Made by a program: the position numbers and the translations under genes
The notes under the pieces: generated by a model
The model's input: only the letters and a program-made list of their open reading frames with translations
The model's database searches: none
What the model was told of the DNA's origin: nothing
Source of the DNA: Psychrobacter sp. APC 3281
GTDB lineage: Bacteria; Pseudomonadota; Gammaproteobacteria; Pseudomonadales; Moraxellaceae
DNA: 64,000 nucleotides
Assembly: GCF_030407815.1 (NCBI RefSeq)
Contig: NZ_JASDCS010000003.1
Location: 124,001-188,000, forward strand
Reading direction: 5' to 3'
Shown here: positions 57,094 through 64,000 of the stretch, piece by piece
Numbering within the stretch: position 1 is the stretch's first letter
Layout of the letters: each line of letters opens with the position of its first letter

Positions 57094-58503
57094 TTACTGA
57101 CCTTGGGTCGTAAAGATATTTTGCTTACTTACCTTGTACTTACCGTTTTCGCTGCTCACATTTAGCGTGACAGGCGTTTGGCCAAACTCTATCACATCAG
57201 GATCACCATAAATACTGACTGGCATATCAAAGCTTTCGCCTGCTTCTAACGGTACATCATTAAAGCGCAGCTCTAAGCTCAACCCTTTTTGCGGTGCTAG
57301 TGTTATCGTGTAGGTATGAGTATCCTGTGTCTTATTGGTTAGCTTAACGATATAGCTGTTTTCGATCATGCCTTGATTATTGATAGACGACAACTGATTA
57401 CGGTCACGGCGGATATCAATCTCTAAGGGCACGCGATCGGTTAACGCATATATCACACCGCCACATAGCACAGCTAATAACGTCAAATAAGCAAATAATC
57501 GTGGGCGTAGTACGCGGCTTGGCTCTTTTTCTGCTAACTGACGTTCGGTCGTATAACGAATCAGTCCACGCGGATAGCCGACCTTGTCCATCACTTCGTT
57601 ACAGGCATCAATACAAGCTGCACACTGGATACAGCCAACTTGCAAACCATCACGAATATCGATACCAGTAGGGCAGACCTGCACACACATGGTACATTCA
57701 ATGCAATCGCCTAAGTGCTCTGGATTTGTGCCTTTTTTACGGGCACCACGTGGCTCACCGCGTTCATAATCATAAGATACGATCAATGTGTCTTTATCAA
57801 ACATCACACTCTGAAAGCGGCCATAAGGACAAATCTGTACACACATCTGCTCACGCATGTAGCCTGCATTGGCATAAGTAGCAAAGGTGAAGATAAACAT
57901 TGAAACCCATACCCACGTTGGCCAGTCAGGGAATGGAATTACTCCTATTGACTGCCAGCTATGATATAGAGAGTCTGTTCCCGCCACATAACTAACAAAG
58001 GTCGCTGCTGTAATCACAGAAAGCAAAAACCAAACTGAATAGACAACTGTGCGCTTGAACACTTTGCTCGCACTTAACGGTGCTTTATCAAACTTGATAC
58101 GTTTATTACGATCGCCAATTACCCATTTTTCAACATATTGGTATAGATGCGTCCATATCGTTTGAGGACAGGCGTAACCGCACCAAACGCGTCCTGCATA
58201 TACCGTCACCATAAACAGCGTAAACGCGGCAATAATGGCAAATGCAGCAATAAAATAGAAATCTTGCGTCAAAAACGTCATGCCAAAAATATAATAATGC
58301 TGCGATGGCACATCAAACCATATCGCTTGTCTATCATTATAGCGCAGCCATGGCAAAAGTAAAAAAGCCGCCAAAAGAGCATACATCGTGATGACACGAA
58401 TATTTTGATAAAAACCTGTTACAAACCTTGGGTGTACACGATGCTTGGTTGCATCAAGATCGACTTGTTGTACAGGAATTTTATTGGATTGTTGTGCTGA
58501 CAT
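57094..58503 (-). CDS. ccoG: Cytochrome c oxidase accessory protein CcoG (FixG/RdxA)
   Basis: CcoG is a membrane-bound ferredoxin-like protein that helps deliver reduced copper to cbb3 oxidase. The 469-residue protein has about five helices, a membrane-side CGYACPQTIW, then CVQICPYGRFQ, and two 4Fe-4S clusters in CIECTMCVQVCPTGIDIRDG and CIQCAACIDACNEVMDK. The C-terminus (about 360-469) is the Ig-like FixG domain. It follows the ccoNOQP operon and precedes fixH. A palindromic repeat (58666-58766) lies between ccoP and this gene. Confidence 0.95.
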   Translation of the reverse strand: MSAQQSNKIPVQQVDLDATKHRVHPRFVTGFYQNIRVITMYALLAAFLLLPWLRYNDRQAIWFDVPSQHYYIFGMTFLTQDFYFIAAFAIIAAFTLFMVTVYAGRVWCGYACPQTIWTHLYQYVEKWVIGDRNKRIKFDKAPLSASKVFKRTVVYSVWFLLSVITAATFVSYVAGTDSLYHSWQSIGVIPFPDWPTWVWVSMFIFTFATYANAGYMREQMCVQICPYGRFQSVMFDKDTLIVSYDYERGEPRGARKKGTNPEHLGDCIECTMCVQVCPTGIDIRDGLQVGCIQCAACIDACNEVMDKVGYPRGLIRYTTERQLAEKEPSRVLRPRLFAYLTLLAVLCGGVIYALTDRVPLEIDIRRDRNQLSSINNQGMIENSYIVKLTNKTQDTHTYTITLAPQKGLSLELRFNDVPLEAGESFDMPVSIYGDPDVIEFGQTPVTLNVSSENGKYKVSKQNIFTTQGQ

Positions 58504-58665
58504 AAACGTGCCTCTTTAAAAAAAGAATCAGTCTGCTGGCATGATGAACAAACACCTCTAGCGTCGAGGTATATGAGTGTATGATGTTATCAATGTCAGT
58601 AAATAGCGGATAGAAAATGCAATAAAAAATCTTCTAATCTGCTTACCAAATGATCGATTGTAAAT

Positions 58666-58766
58666 ATAGTCGGTTCAACATAGTTTTGATGCAAGGAAAG
58701 GGGAGCAAAGGTACTACAAATAGTAGACTAAACAAGCCTGCATCTAATTTATGTGAAATTGACTAT
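58666..58766. repeat. Palindromic intergenic repeat (MITE-like), copy B
   Basis: This 101-bp element has inverted arms of about 31 bases: ATAGTCGGTTCAACATAG at the left and, reversed, ATAGTCAATTTCACATAA at the right. The internal core is GTACTACAAATAGTAGACTA. The left end, read from a TA at 58665, matches the IS630 end at 14653 in 16 of 19 positions. It is probably a non-autonomous relative of that IS. Confidence 0.75.
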
Positions 58767-58962
58767 CGTGTTATGTGATTGAGTCAGAGCGATATAAAGC
58801 CATGACCAATAGACTATTTTAAAAAATAGCTATTTTAGCATTCTCCTTACTAATAATGGGGTGATAATCATAAAAAGCAACGAATATATGAGAACGATTT
58901 CTAGTGTTTATAGCCGCTCATCATTGTCATTTCTAAATGAAAATCAATACCACTATACGAAA

Positions 58963-58992
58963 AAGGGAGAACTGCAATAACAGTTCTCCCTT
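58963..58992 (-). terminator. Intrinsic terminator downstream of ccoP
   Basis: A perfect 12-bp stem (AAGGGAGAACTG, 6-base loop) with a T-run on the minus strand. Confidence 0.85.
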
Positions 58993-59030
58993 CATTAAAT
59001 CTCGTCCATATTCAGTACAGTAACAACGTC

Positions 59031-60179
59031 TTAGTTAGCAGTTGCTTCTTCAGTTGCTACAGGCTGAGTAGCTGCAGTAACTGGTGCTGATTCAGGTGAC
59101 TTGCCTGTTTTATCTGATAATGAGTAGATATAAGCAGCAAGTAGCATGATACGCTCATTACCTAGCTTAGTTTCCCACTGAGGCATAACGCCAGCACGGC
59201 CATAACGTAATGTGTTACGTACAGTCTCACGCTCACCGCCATATAACCAGATATTGTCAGTCAAGTTCGGTGCACCTGCTGAAATCATACCTTTACCGCT
59301 TTCAGAGTGACATAGTGCACACTGCTGCTTAAAGATAGCTTCGCCTTGATTAACCAAAGTTTGGTCAAGTTCACCGTTACTCTTACTACCGTTGTTTGGA
59401 GATAGTGACAATACATATTCAGAAGCTGCACGTACACCGTCTTCGCCGATCTGATCGCGCCAAGCAGGCATACCGCCGATACGACCATTGTGTAGCGTGG
59501 TCAGAATGTTGCTAGCTTCGCCGCCATATAACCAATCATTATCTGTTAGGTTAGGGTAGCCTGTCGCACCTTTAGCGTTAGAGCCATGACATACAGAACA
59601 GTTCTGTAGGAACAAGCGGCTACCAACTTTTAAAGCATTTGGATTTTCAGACAGTTTTTCGACATAAGGAGCAAGTTCTGCAACTTTTTCGTCAATTTTA
59701 GTCTGTAGATCTGCTGGCGGGTTTTCGCTACGACGCATGGTCGCTTGTAACTCGTTTAGCGTACCAAGTGTCGCAGTCGCACCTGCAGCATCTGCTTTTA
59801 CCAAAATGCTTTTTTCAAAGTTATCGGTAAATACTTTGTTGTTGCTTTCAAGCTCACTGAACAACTCGTTTTTAGAGGTCCAAGGTACCGTTTCGCCATC
59901 GACTTCTACTGTGGCAATACCGTCCCAATGCTTAGGGAACATGGCTGGGAAAAACACCCAGTAAGCGATGCCCCAGACGATTGAGCCAAAAAATATCACT
60001 AACCACCACTTGGGCAGGGGTTTGTCGTATTCTCGGATGCCATCATATTCATGACCTGTTGTACCGTCTTCTTCTACTTCTGGCTTGTACTTTAGAACCA
60101 TCAAAAGGACGCCAAGAATAAATAGCCAACAAGCAAAACTAAATACAGTGATCCAAGAACTCCAAAAAAATGTCATCAT
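59031..60179 (-). CDS. ccoP: cbb3 oxidase subunit III CcoP (dihaem cytochrome c)
   Basis: CcoP passes electrons from soluble cytochromes to CcoN through two haem c groups. The 382-residue protein has N-terminal helices (about 8-30 and 57-79), a spacer of about 100 residues, and two cytochrome c domains with CSVCH (194-198) and CALCH (287-291), each followed by a Met-containing PAW/PQW loop. The spacer between the helices and the first haem is longer than in typical CcoP (about 300 residues in total). The start overlaps the ccoQ stop (ATGATGA). Confidence 0.96.
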   Translation of the reverse strand: MMTFFWSSWITVFSFACWLFILGVLLMVLKYKPEVEEDGTTGHEYDGIREYDKPLPKWWLVIFFGSIVWGIAYWVFFPAMFPKHWDGIATVEVDGETVPWTSKNELFSELESNNKVFTDNFEKSILVKADAAGATATLGTLNELQATMRRSENPPADLQTKIDEKVAELAPYVEKLSENPNALKVGSRLFLQNCSVCHGSNAKGATGYPNLTDNDWLYGGEASNILTTLHNGRIGGMPAWRDQIGEDGVRAASEYVLSLSPNNGSKSNGELDQTLVNQGEAIFKQQCALCHSESGKGMISAGAPNLTDNIWLYGGERETVRNTLRYGRAGVMPQWETKLGNERIMLLAAYIYSLSDKTGKSPESAPVTAATQPVATEEATAN

Positions 60180-60355
60180 TTATCCTTATTGCGCTGCTCT
60201 TCAGACAGAGATTTTATATCCTTGTCATCAAGCGCAAGTTGTGCATCTTCTTCGAAGCGTTTTTTGTTTTTTGGCGAATACGCCCACCATGCAACGCCTA
60301 CGAAGGCAATAAAGGCAGAAACGGTCGCAATTGTTTGTAATTCACCAATACCCAT
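60176..60355 (-). CDS. ccoQ: cbb3 oxidase small subunit CcoQ/FixQ
   Basis: This 59-residue protein begins [20 protein letters not shown] and has one membrane helix (about 8-27) followed by a WWAYSPKNKKRFEEDA segment and a charged tail, the CcoQ pattern. It stabilises the cbb3 complex. Its ATG overlaps the ccoO stop (TAATG), and its TGA overlaps the ccoP start, so the three genes are translationally coupled. Confidence 0.9.
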   Translation of the reverse strand: MGIGELQTIATVSAFIAFVGVAWWAYSPKNKKRFEEDAQLALDDKDIKSLSEEQRNKDK

Positions 60356-60993
60356 TAGCGCTGTCCTTCCATTGCGGTACCTAACTGCTGTAGATAGGCG
60401 ACCAAAGCGTCAAGCTCAGTAGCGCCAAGCACTGCATCTGGAGCGCCTTCAATGTCTTCTTCAGTATAAGGAACACCGAAGCGATCGCGGAATAGACGCA
60501 TTTTAGCTTGAATGTTTTCGCCATCTACTTCGTTAGTCGCCAACCAAGGGAAACCTGGCATAACTGACTCAGGCACTAGCGAACGTGGATTGATCAAATG
60601 TTGCTTTTGCCAATCTTCAGAATAACGGCCACCAACACGTGCTAAATCTGGTCCAGTACGTTTCGATCCCCATAAGAATGGATGATCCCACGTCGACTCG
60701 GCGGCACGTGAATATGGTCCATAACGTTCAACTTCTGCACGTAATGGGCGAACCATTTGAGTATGACAAACGTGACATCCTTCACGGATATAAATATCAC
60801 GACCTTCAAATTCAAGCGCTGTCCAAGGCTCCATGGCAGGAAGGGGAGCGTTCACCCCACCTTCTTCAGGACCGTTGTTGTCATAGATCAATGGCACGAT
60901 TTCAACTAGCGTTGCAAAACTAATAGCAATCACGATACCAATGACTAACAAGCCTGTATTTTTTTCAATAATTTCATGCGGTGTACCAGCCAT
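60355..60993 (-). CDS. ccoO: cbb3 oxidase subunit II CcoO (monohaem cytochrome c)
   Basis: CcoO carries one haem c between CcoP and CcoN. The 212-residue protein has one N-terminal helix (about 14-37) and the haem motif [13 protein letters not shown] (C73, C76, H77), with a C-terminal [15 protein letters not shown] helix. It lies 9 bp after ccoN and overlaps ccoQ. Confidence 0.97.
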   Translation of the reverse strand: MAGTPHEIIEKNTGLLVIGIVIAISFATLVEIVPLIYDNNGPEEGGVNAPLPAMEPWTALEFEGRDIYIREGCHVCHTQMVRPLRAEVERYGPYSRAAESTWDHPFLWGSKRTGPDLARVGGRYSEDWQKQHLINPRSLVPESVMPGFPWLATNEVDGENIQAKMRLFRDRFGVPYTEEDIEGAPDAVLGATELDALVAYLQQLGTAMEGQR

Positions 60994-61002
60994 GATCGCT
61001 CC

Positions 61003-62484
61003 TTATACGTTAGCTGTCGAAGGTTTTTCGACACTAGGTTCATGATCCGTTGGATCAGCGACATCTACAGGCTTACCTTCTGGCATTTTGAGTGTTTTAT
61101 AGCAGTTATAAGCCATTACAAACATACCCGATACATATAAGAAGCCACCAAATGCACGGCCAATATATGGAAAATGCGAGAATTCAACAGTATCAACGAA
61201 GCTATATACCAAAGTACCGTCTGGGTTAGTAGCAAGCCACATCATGCCTTGGCCAATACCTGAGATCCACATAGACACGATATAGAAAATCGTTCCTGCA
61301 GTCGCAAGCCAGAAATGCGTGGTGATTAAGCTGATAGAGTACATCTTCGGTTTGTTATAAATACGTGGTAACAGTACGTATAGCGAACCAATGGTAATCA
61401 TACCAACCCAGCCAAGTGCGCCTGAGTGTACGTGACCAACTGTCCAATCAGTATTATGCGATAGCGCATTCACTGTTTTAATAGACATCATTGGGCCTTC
61501 GAACGTCGACATCGCGTAGAACGACAATGCAACAATCATAAAGCGAATGATTGGATCGGTACGCAGCTTATCCCAACTACCTGATAGCGTTAGTACACCG
61601 TTAATCATACCACCCCAAGATGGTGCGAACAGGATGATTGAGAAGACCATAGCAAGAGACTGCGTCCAATCAGGAAGCGCTGAATAATGCAAATGGTGAC
61701 CACCGGCCCACATATATGAAGCAATCAATGCCCAAAAGTGAACGATAGACAAACGATAAGAATAGATAGGACGGCCAATCTGTACAGGAACGAAATAATA
61801 CATCATTCCAAGGAAGGCTGCCGTTAAGTAAAAACCTACCGCATTATGCCCGTACCACCACTGCACCATCGCATCAGTTGCACCGCCAAATAGCGAATAA
61901 GATTTGAACGCGCTAACTGGAATCGCCATGCTGTTTACGATGTGTAGTAGTGCAATCGTAATGATGAAAGCGGCAAAGAACCAGTTAGCCACATAGATAT
62001 GTGAGGTTTTACGTTTGATGAGCGTACCAAAAAATACAATGGCATAAGAGATCCATACCAAGGCAATTAGGATATCGATCGGCCACTCAAGCTCAGCGTA
62101 TTCTTTAGTTGAGGTCAAACCTAGAGGAAGGGTAATAACAGCGGATACGATAACCGCTTGCCAACCCCAAAAGGTAAACCAAGCCAAATATGGCGCAAAT
62201 AAACGCGTCTTACAGGTACGCTGAACGATGTAGTAAGACGTTGCGAACAGGGCAGAGCCACCGAACGCAAAAATCACCGCATTGGTATGCAGTGGTCTTA
62301 AACGACTAAAGGTCAGCCATGGAATGTCAAAGTTGAGTGCTGGCCATGCTAACTGTGAAGCAATGAACACACCAAGACTCATGCCGACGATGCCCCAAAC
62401 GACAGCCATGATCGTAAAAAATCTTACGATAGTAATTTCATACTCACGGTCAACTGGGGCGACTGCTGTGTTTTGTAAACTCAT
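61003..62484 (-). CDS. ccoN: cbb3-type cytochrome c oxidase subunit I CcoN
   Basis: CcoN is the catalytic, proton-pumping subunit of the high-affinity terminal oxidase. The 493-residue polytopic protein has haem and copper ligands in [60 protein letters not shown] and [16 protein letters not shown]. It opens the ccoNOQP operon on the minus strand, followed by ccoG and fixH. The predicted promoter lies in the 866-bp region upstream; a clear FNR/Anr box was not found. Confidence 0.98.
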   Translation of the reverse strand: MSLQNTAVAPVDREYEITIVRFFTIMAVVWGIVGMSLGVFIASQLAWPALNFDIPWLTFSRLRPLHTNAVIFAFGGSALFATSYYIVQRTCKTRLFAPYLAWFTFWGWQAVIVSAVITLPLGLTSTKEYAELEWPIDILIALVWISYAIVFFGTLIKRKTSHIYVANWFFAAFIITIALLHIVNSMAIPVSAFKSYSLFGGATDAMVQWWYGHNAVGFYLTAAFLGMMYYFVPVQIGRPIYSYRLSIVHFWALIASYMWAGGHHLHYSALPDWTQSLAMVFSIILFAPSWGGMINGVLTLSGSWDKLRTDPIIRFMIVALSFYAMSTFEGPMMSIKTVNALSHNTDWTVGHVHSGALGWVGMITIGSLYVLLPRIYNKPKMYSISLITTHFWLATAGTIFYIVSMWISGIGQGMMWLATNPDGTLVYSFVDTVEFSHFPYIGRAFGGFLYVSGMFVMAYNCYKTLKMPEGKPVDVADPTDHEPSVEKPSTANV

Positions 62485-63350
62485 TGGATGATTCCTTTAC
62501 AGCCCGAATTATCAACAGAATTAACCAACAATCTATGTTGTCTGCACTATAAATACTCTCAAATCTGTATTTATACTAGCGCCAACACATGTTGTTTTTT
62601 GGCTTATTTAGCGCAATGACGTCATTAACTATCGATTTAGGCCCTTACTGTCTATTAGTTAATACTAATAAATAGAAATAGGCATTTCGTACATCTTACT
62701 TAAGGTCAATCGATAGTAGGATTGTTAATAGATCATCAAGGTAAATAAGAAGACGCGCCGTTTTGAGCATCAAACATCTCATAAGGCTAAATATGTATCT
62801 TAATTATTACGAAAAAATCTGTACTAATGAAGATAGATACCCATATCTATAGGGCTATTAAAACGCATTGACCATAGACGTATGCTAGCGGCGGCTGACA
62901 AAAAACACGATTATGTAATGTTTGGTTAAAACTCCCGACTCTGTTTAAGGGTATTGTAACGCAATCCTAATTAAATATCATCAGAACTATGCGCCAAAAT
63001 ACAAACTCTTTGGTATAAATGTTAGCGAGCAACTTATTATTGCTGTGCTACTCCTCTATTTTATACACAATTTTGTCACTATTCTAGATGCTTATTTTGA
63101 TTGAATAGGGGAAGCGCTCGCTAGACATAAGCGTAGGCTTGCAAAGAAATTTTGTAACAATAACATTGCTGAGCCGATAAATAGGTTTTACTTCTTATCA
63201 AGTCGCCCTTTATAATGAGGCTGAACGTCATTAATGGCTATGTATCGCATAGGTCTATTGATAGCAATCATTTTAATAATTCTAATAGTTAGGCCAATAG
63301 TGCCTCAAGGGATATTGGTCTGACAGAATATCAATTAAGGATAATATAAT
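62485..63350. other. Long intergenic region between divergent ccoN and SCP2 gene
   Basis: This 866-bp AT-rich region has no ORF of more than about 60 codons, no repeat and no strong hairpin that I could recognise. It must contain the ccoN and SCP2-gene promoters. Confidence 0.5.
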
Positions 63351-63740
63351 ATGGCAGTTTTTTTGACAGATGAATGGTTTGAGCAAGTAGAAAAAATGGG
63401 CAACGAAGCAGGTGAGTTAAATTTACCACCAGTACTTGCCAATATGGTCGTCAACCTAAAAGTGGCTGAAGCTGATAAAACTATCGAAGCCAATTTTGCA
63501 AATGGTTTGCTGCATCGTGGCTTAAATGATAATGCAACGACGACGCTGCTATTAGATCGCGATATCCTACAGTCTATCATCACTGATTTTGATACCAACC
63601 AAATCATGGGTGCGTTTATGAGTGGCAAAATCCGTGTCGAAGGCGATATGTCACAGCTAATGGCCGTACAGACTGCACGTCCAAGCGCAGAGCAAAAAGA
63701 GCTATATACTCGCATCAAATCAATGACGACGATGGCTTAA
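63351..63740 (+). CDS. SCP2 sterol-transfer domain protein
   Basis: This 129-residue protein consists of a single SCP2-like lipid-binding domain: FLTDEWFEQVEKMGNEAGEL at the start, then a beta strand rich in Asn/Val, TTLLLDRDILQSIITDFDTN and the family ending MGAFMSGKIRVEGDMSQLMA. Bacterial SCP2 proteins include UbiJ-like ubiquinone factors and stand-alone fatty-acid or lipid carriers; the ligand here is unknown. It is monocistronic, with a terminator at 63800-63829. Confidence 0.88.
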   Translation: MAVFLTDEWFEQVEKMGNEAGELNLPPVLANMVVNLKVAEADKTIEANFANGLLHRGLNDNATTTLLLDRDILQSIITDFDTNQIMGAFMSGKIRVEGDMSQLMAVQTARPSAEQKELYTRIKSMTTMA

Positions 63741-63799
63741 TCATATACCTATACGATTTTTACGTTACGTTTTGCATTGAAAGAATTCATAAGACACAG

Positions 63800-63829
63800 A
63801 AAAGCCCCTAATTCATATTAGGGGCTTTT
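63800..63829. terminator. Intrinsic terminator after SCP2 gene
   Basis: AAAAGCCCCTA pairs with TAGGGGCTTTT around an 8-base loop; T-tract on both sides. Confidence 0.88.
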
Positions 63830-63884
63830 TTATTGCGTAAGTACATAAGTAAGCATGAAAGCTAGAGAAGATTTCTCAAACAGG

Positions 63885-64000
63885 CTAGCTAGCTTTTGAT
63901 TGCTGCGTCACATTTGATTGGTTTTCTTTGTATATCGCTGCTTGTAGCCATACGTTCGCTTGAACGTAGTCATGTACTTTAATACTATTAGTTTCAGCAG
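63885..64000 (-). CDS. C-terminal end of an unidentified gene (cut by window edge)
   Basis: On the minus strand a frame is open from the right edge to a TAG at 63885-63887. Its last 37 residues (for example KVHDYVQANVWLQAAIYKEN) look protein-like. The family cannot be recognised from this fragment. It is convergent with the SCP2 gene, and the terminator between them fits both. Confidence 0.35.
   Translation of the reverse strand, partial: AETNSIKVHDYVQANVWLQAAIYKENQSNVTQQSKAS

Larger units (their letters stand above)
58504..59030. other. Intergenic region with palindromic repeat and ccoP terminator
   Basis: This 527-bp gap contains repeat copy B (58666-58766) and the ccoP terminator at 58963-58992. 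No gene was seen. The ccoG promoter is expected in the part nearest 58504. Confidence 0.7.

Noticed and set aside
62485..62760. FNR/Anr box upstream of ccoN
   Set aside because: I looked for TTGAT-N4-ATCAA. Only half-sites or poor matches (for example near 62732-62745) are present, so no site is claimed.
1..64000. CRISPR arrays, tRNA or rRNA genes, prophage
   Set aside because: No regularly spaced repeats, cloverleaf-like segments, rRNA-like sequence or phage structural genes were seen on either strand by reading.

Overview
The window reads like a chromosome segment of a Moraxellaceae gammaproteobacterium, most probably Psychrobacter. This is an inference from gene content and protein style: AT-rich intergenic DNA, a GTG-started AcnB, succinylase-type DapD, an arsenosugar cluster, a large Ter locus and a complete cbb3 oxidase operon. 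No rRNA, tRNA, CRISPR array or prophage was seen.

Layout. 1-255 is the tail of an IS5-type transposase. 354-9353 holds mostly housekeeping genes: a lipoprotein, a DUF697/EcsC-like protein, recJ, two tandem TRIC-type channels, a DMT-type exporter, queE, dapD and an alpha/beta hydrolase. 9738-17730 is an arsenosugar-type cluster: FAD oxidoreductase, radical-SAM ArsS, DUF547 protein, two glycosyltransferase-like proteins, ArsM, and a convergent MTA-phosphorylase-like protein. A complete 905-bp IS630-family element with TA target duplication sits just upstream of arsM. 18214-21788 is a TAXI-type TRAP importer (SBP, DUF1850, fused permease). 21933-29926 holds lipA, a PcaC-like protein, acnB, DUF805, a PACE exporter behind a structured leader, a crotonase-fold enzyme and a second alpha/beta hydrolase.

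30081-46885 is a Ter (tellurite/stress) supersystem and the most unusual part. A five-gene minus-strand operon encodes a TerD-like domain fused to a trypsin-like protease, a PRTase with TRSP domain, a HAD phosphatase, a PRTase with a PELOTA-like tail and a CitE-like lyase. These look like enzymes for a nucleotide- or ribose-derived small molecule. They are followed by a V4R-MHYT sensor-like pair, a Ter-type ATP-grasp ligase, TerA, three canonical TerD proteins, an AIM24 protein, a glutaminase and TerC. No TerB or TelA gene is visible.

47164-64000 returns to core genes: rlmL, mscS, a dihydrolipoamide-dehydrogenase-like flavoprotein, a peroxiredoxin, a small Cys-rich secreted protein, queC, ttcA, fixH-ccoG, ccoPQON and an SCP2-domain protein. 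Two ~100-bp palindromic intergenic repeats (53824-53927, 58666-58766) share their ends with the IS630 element and look like its non-autonomous derivatives.

How genes work together: QueE and QueC act in one pathway (preQ0/queuosine) but are 47 kb apart. ArsM, ArsS and the nucleoside phosphorylase form a plausible chain from arsenite to an arsenic-bearing ribose. The Ter enzymes plausibly make a metabolite or modification whose target may be the Ca2+-binding TerD shell and TerC membrane protein. CcoG, FixH and CcoNOQP assemble the high-affinity terminal oxidase.
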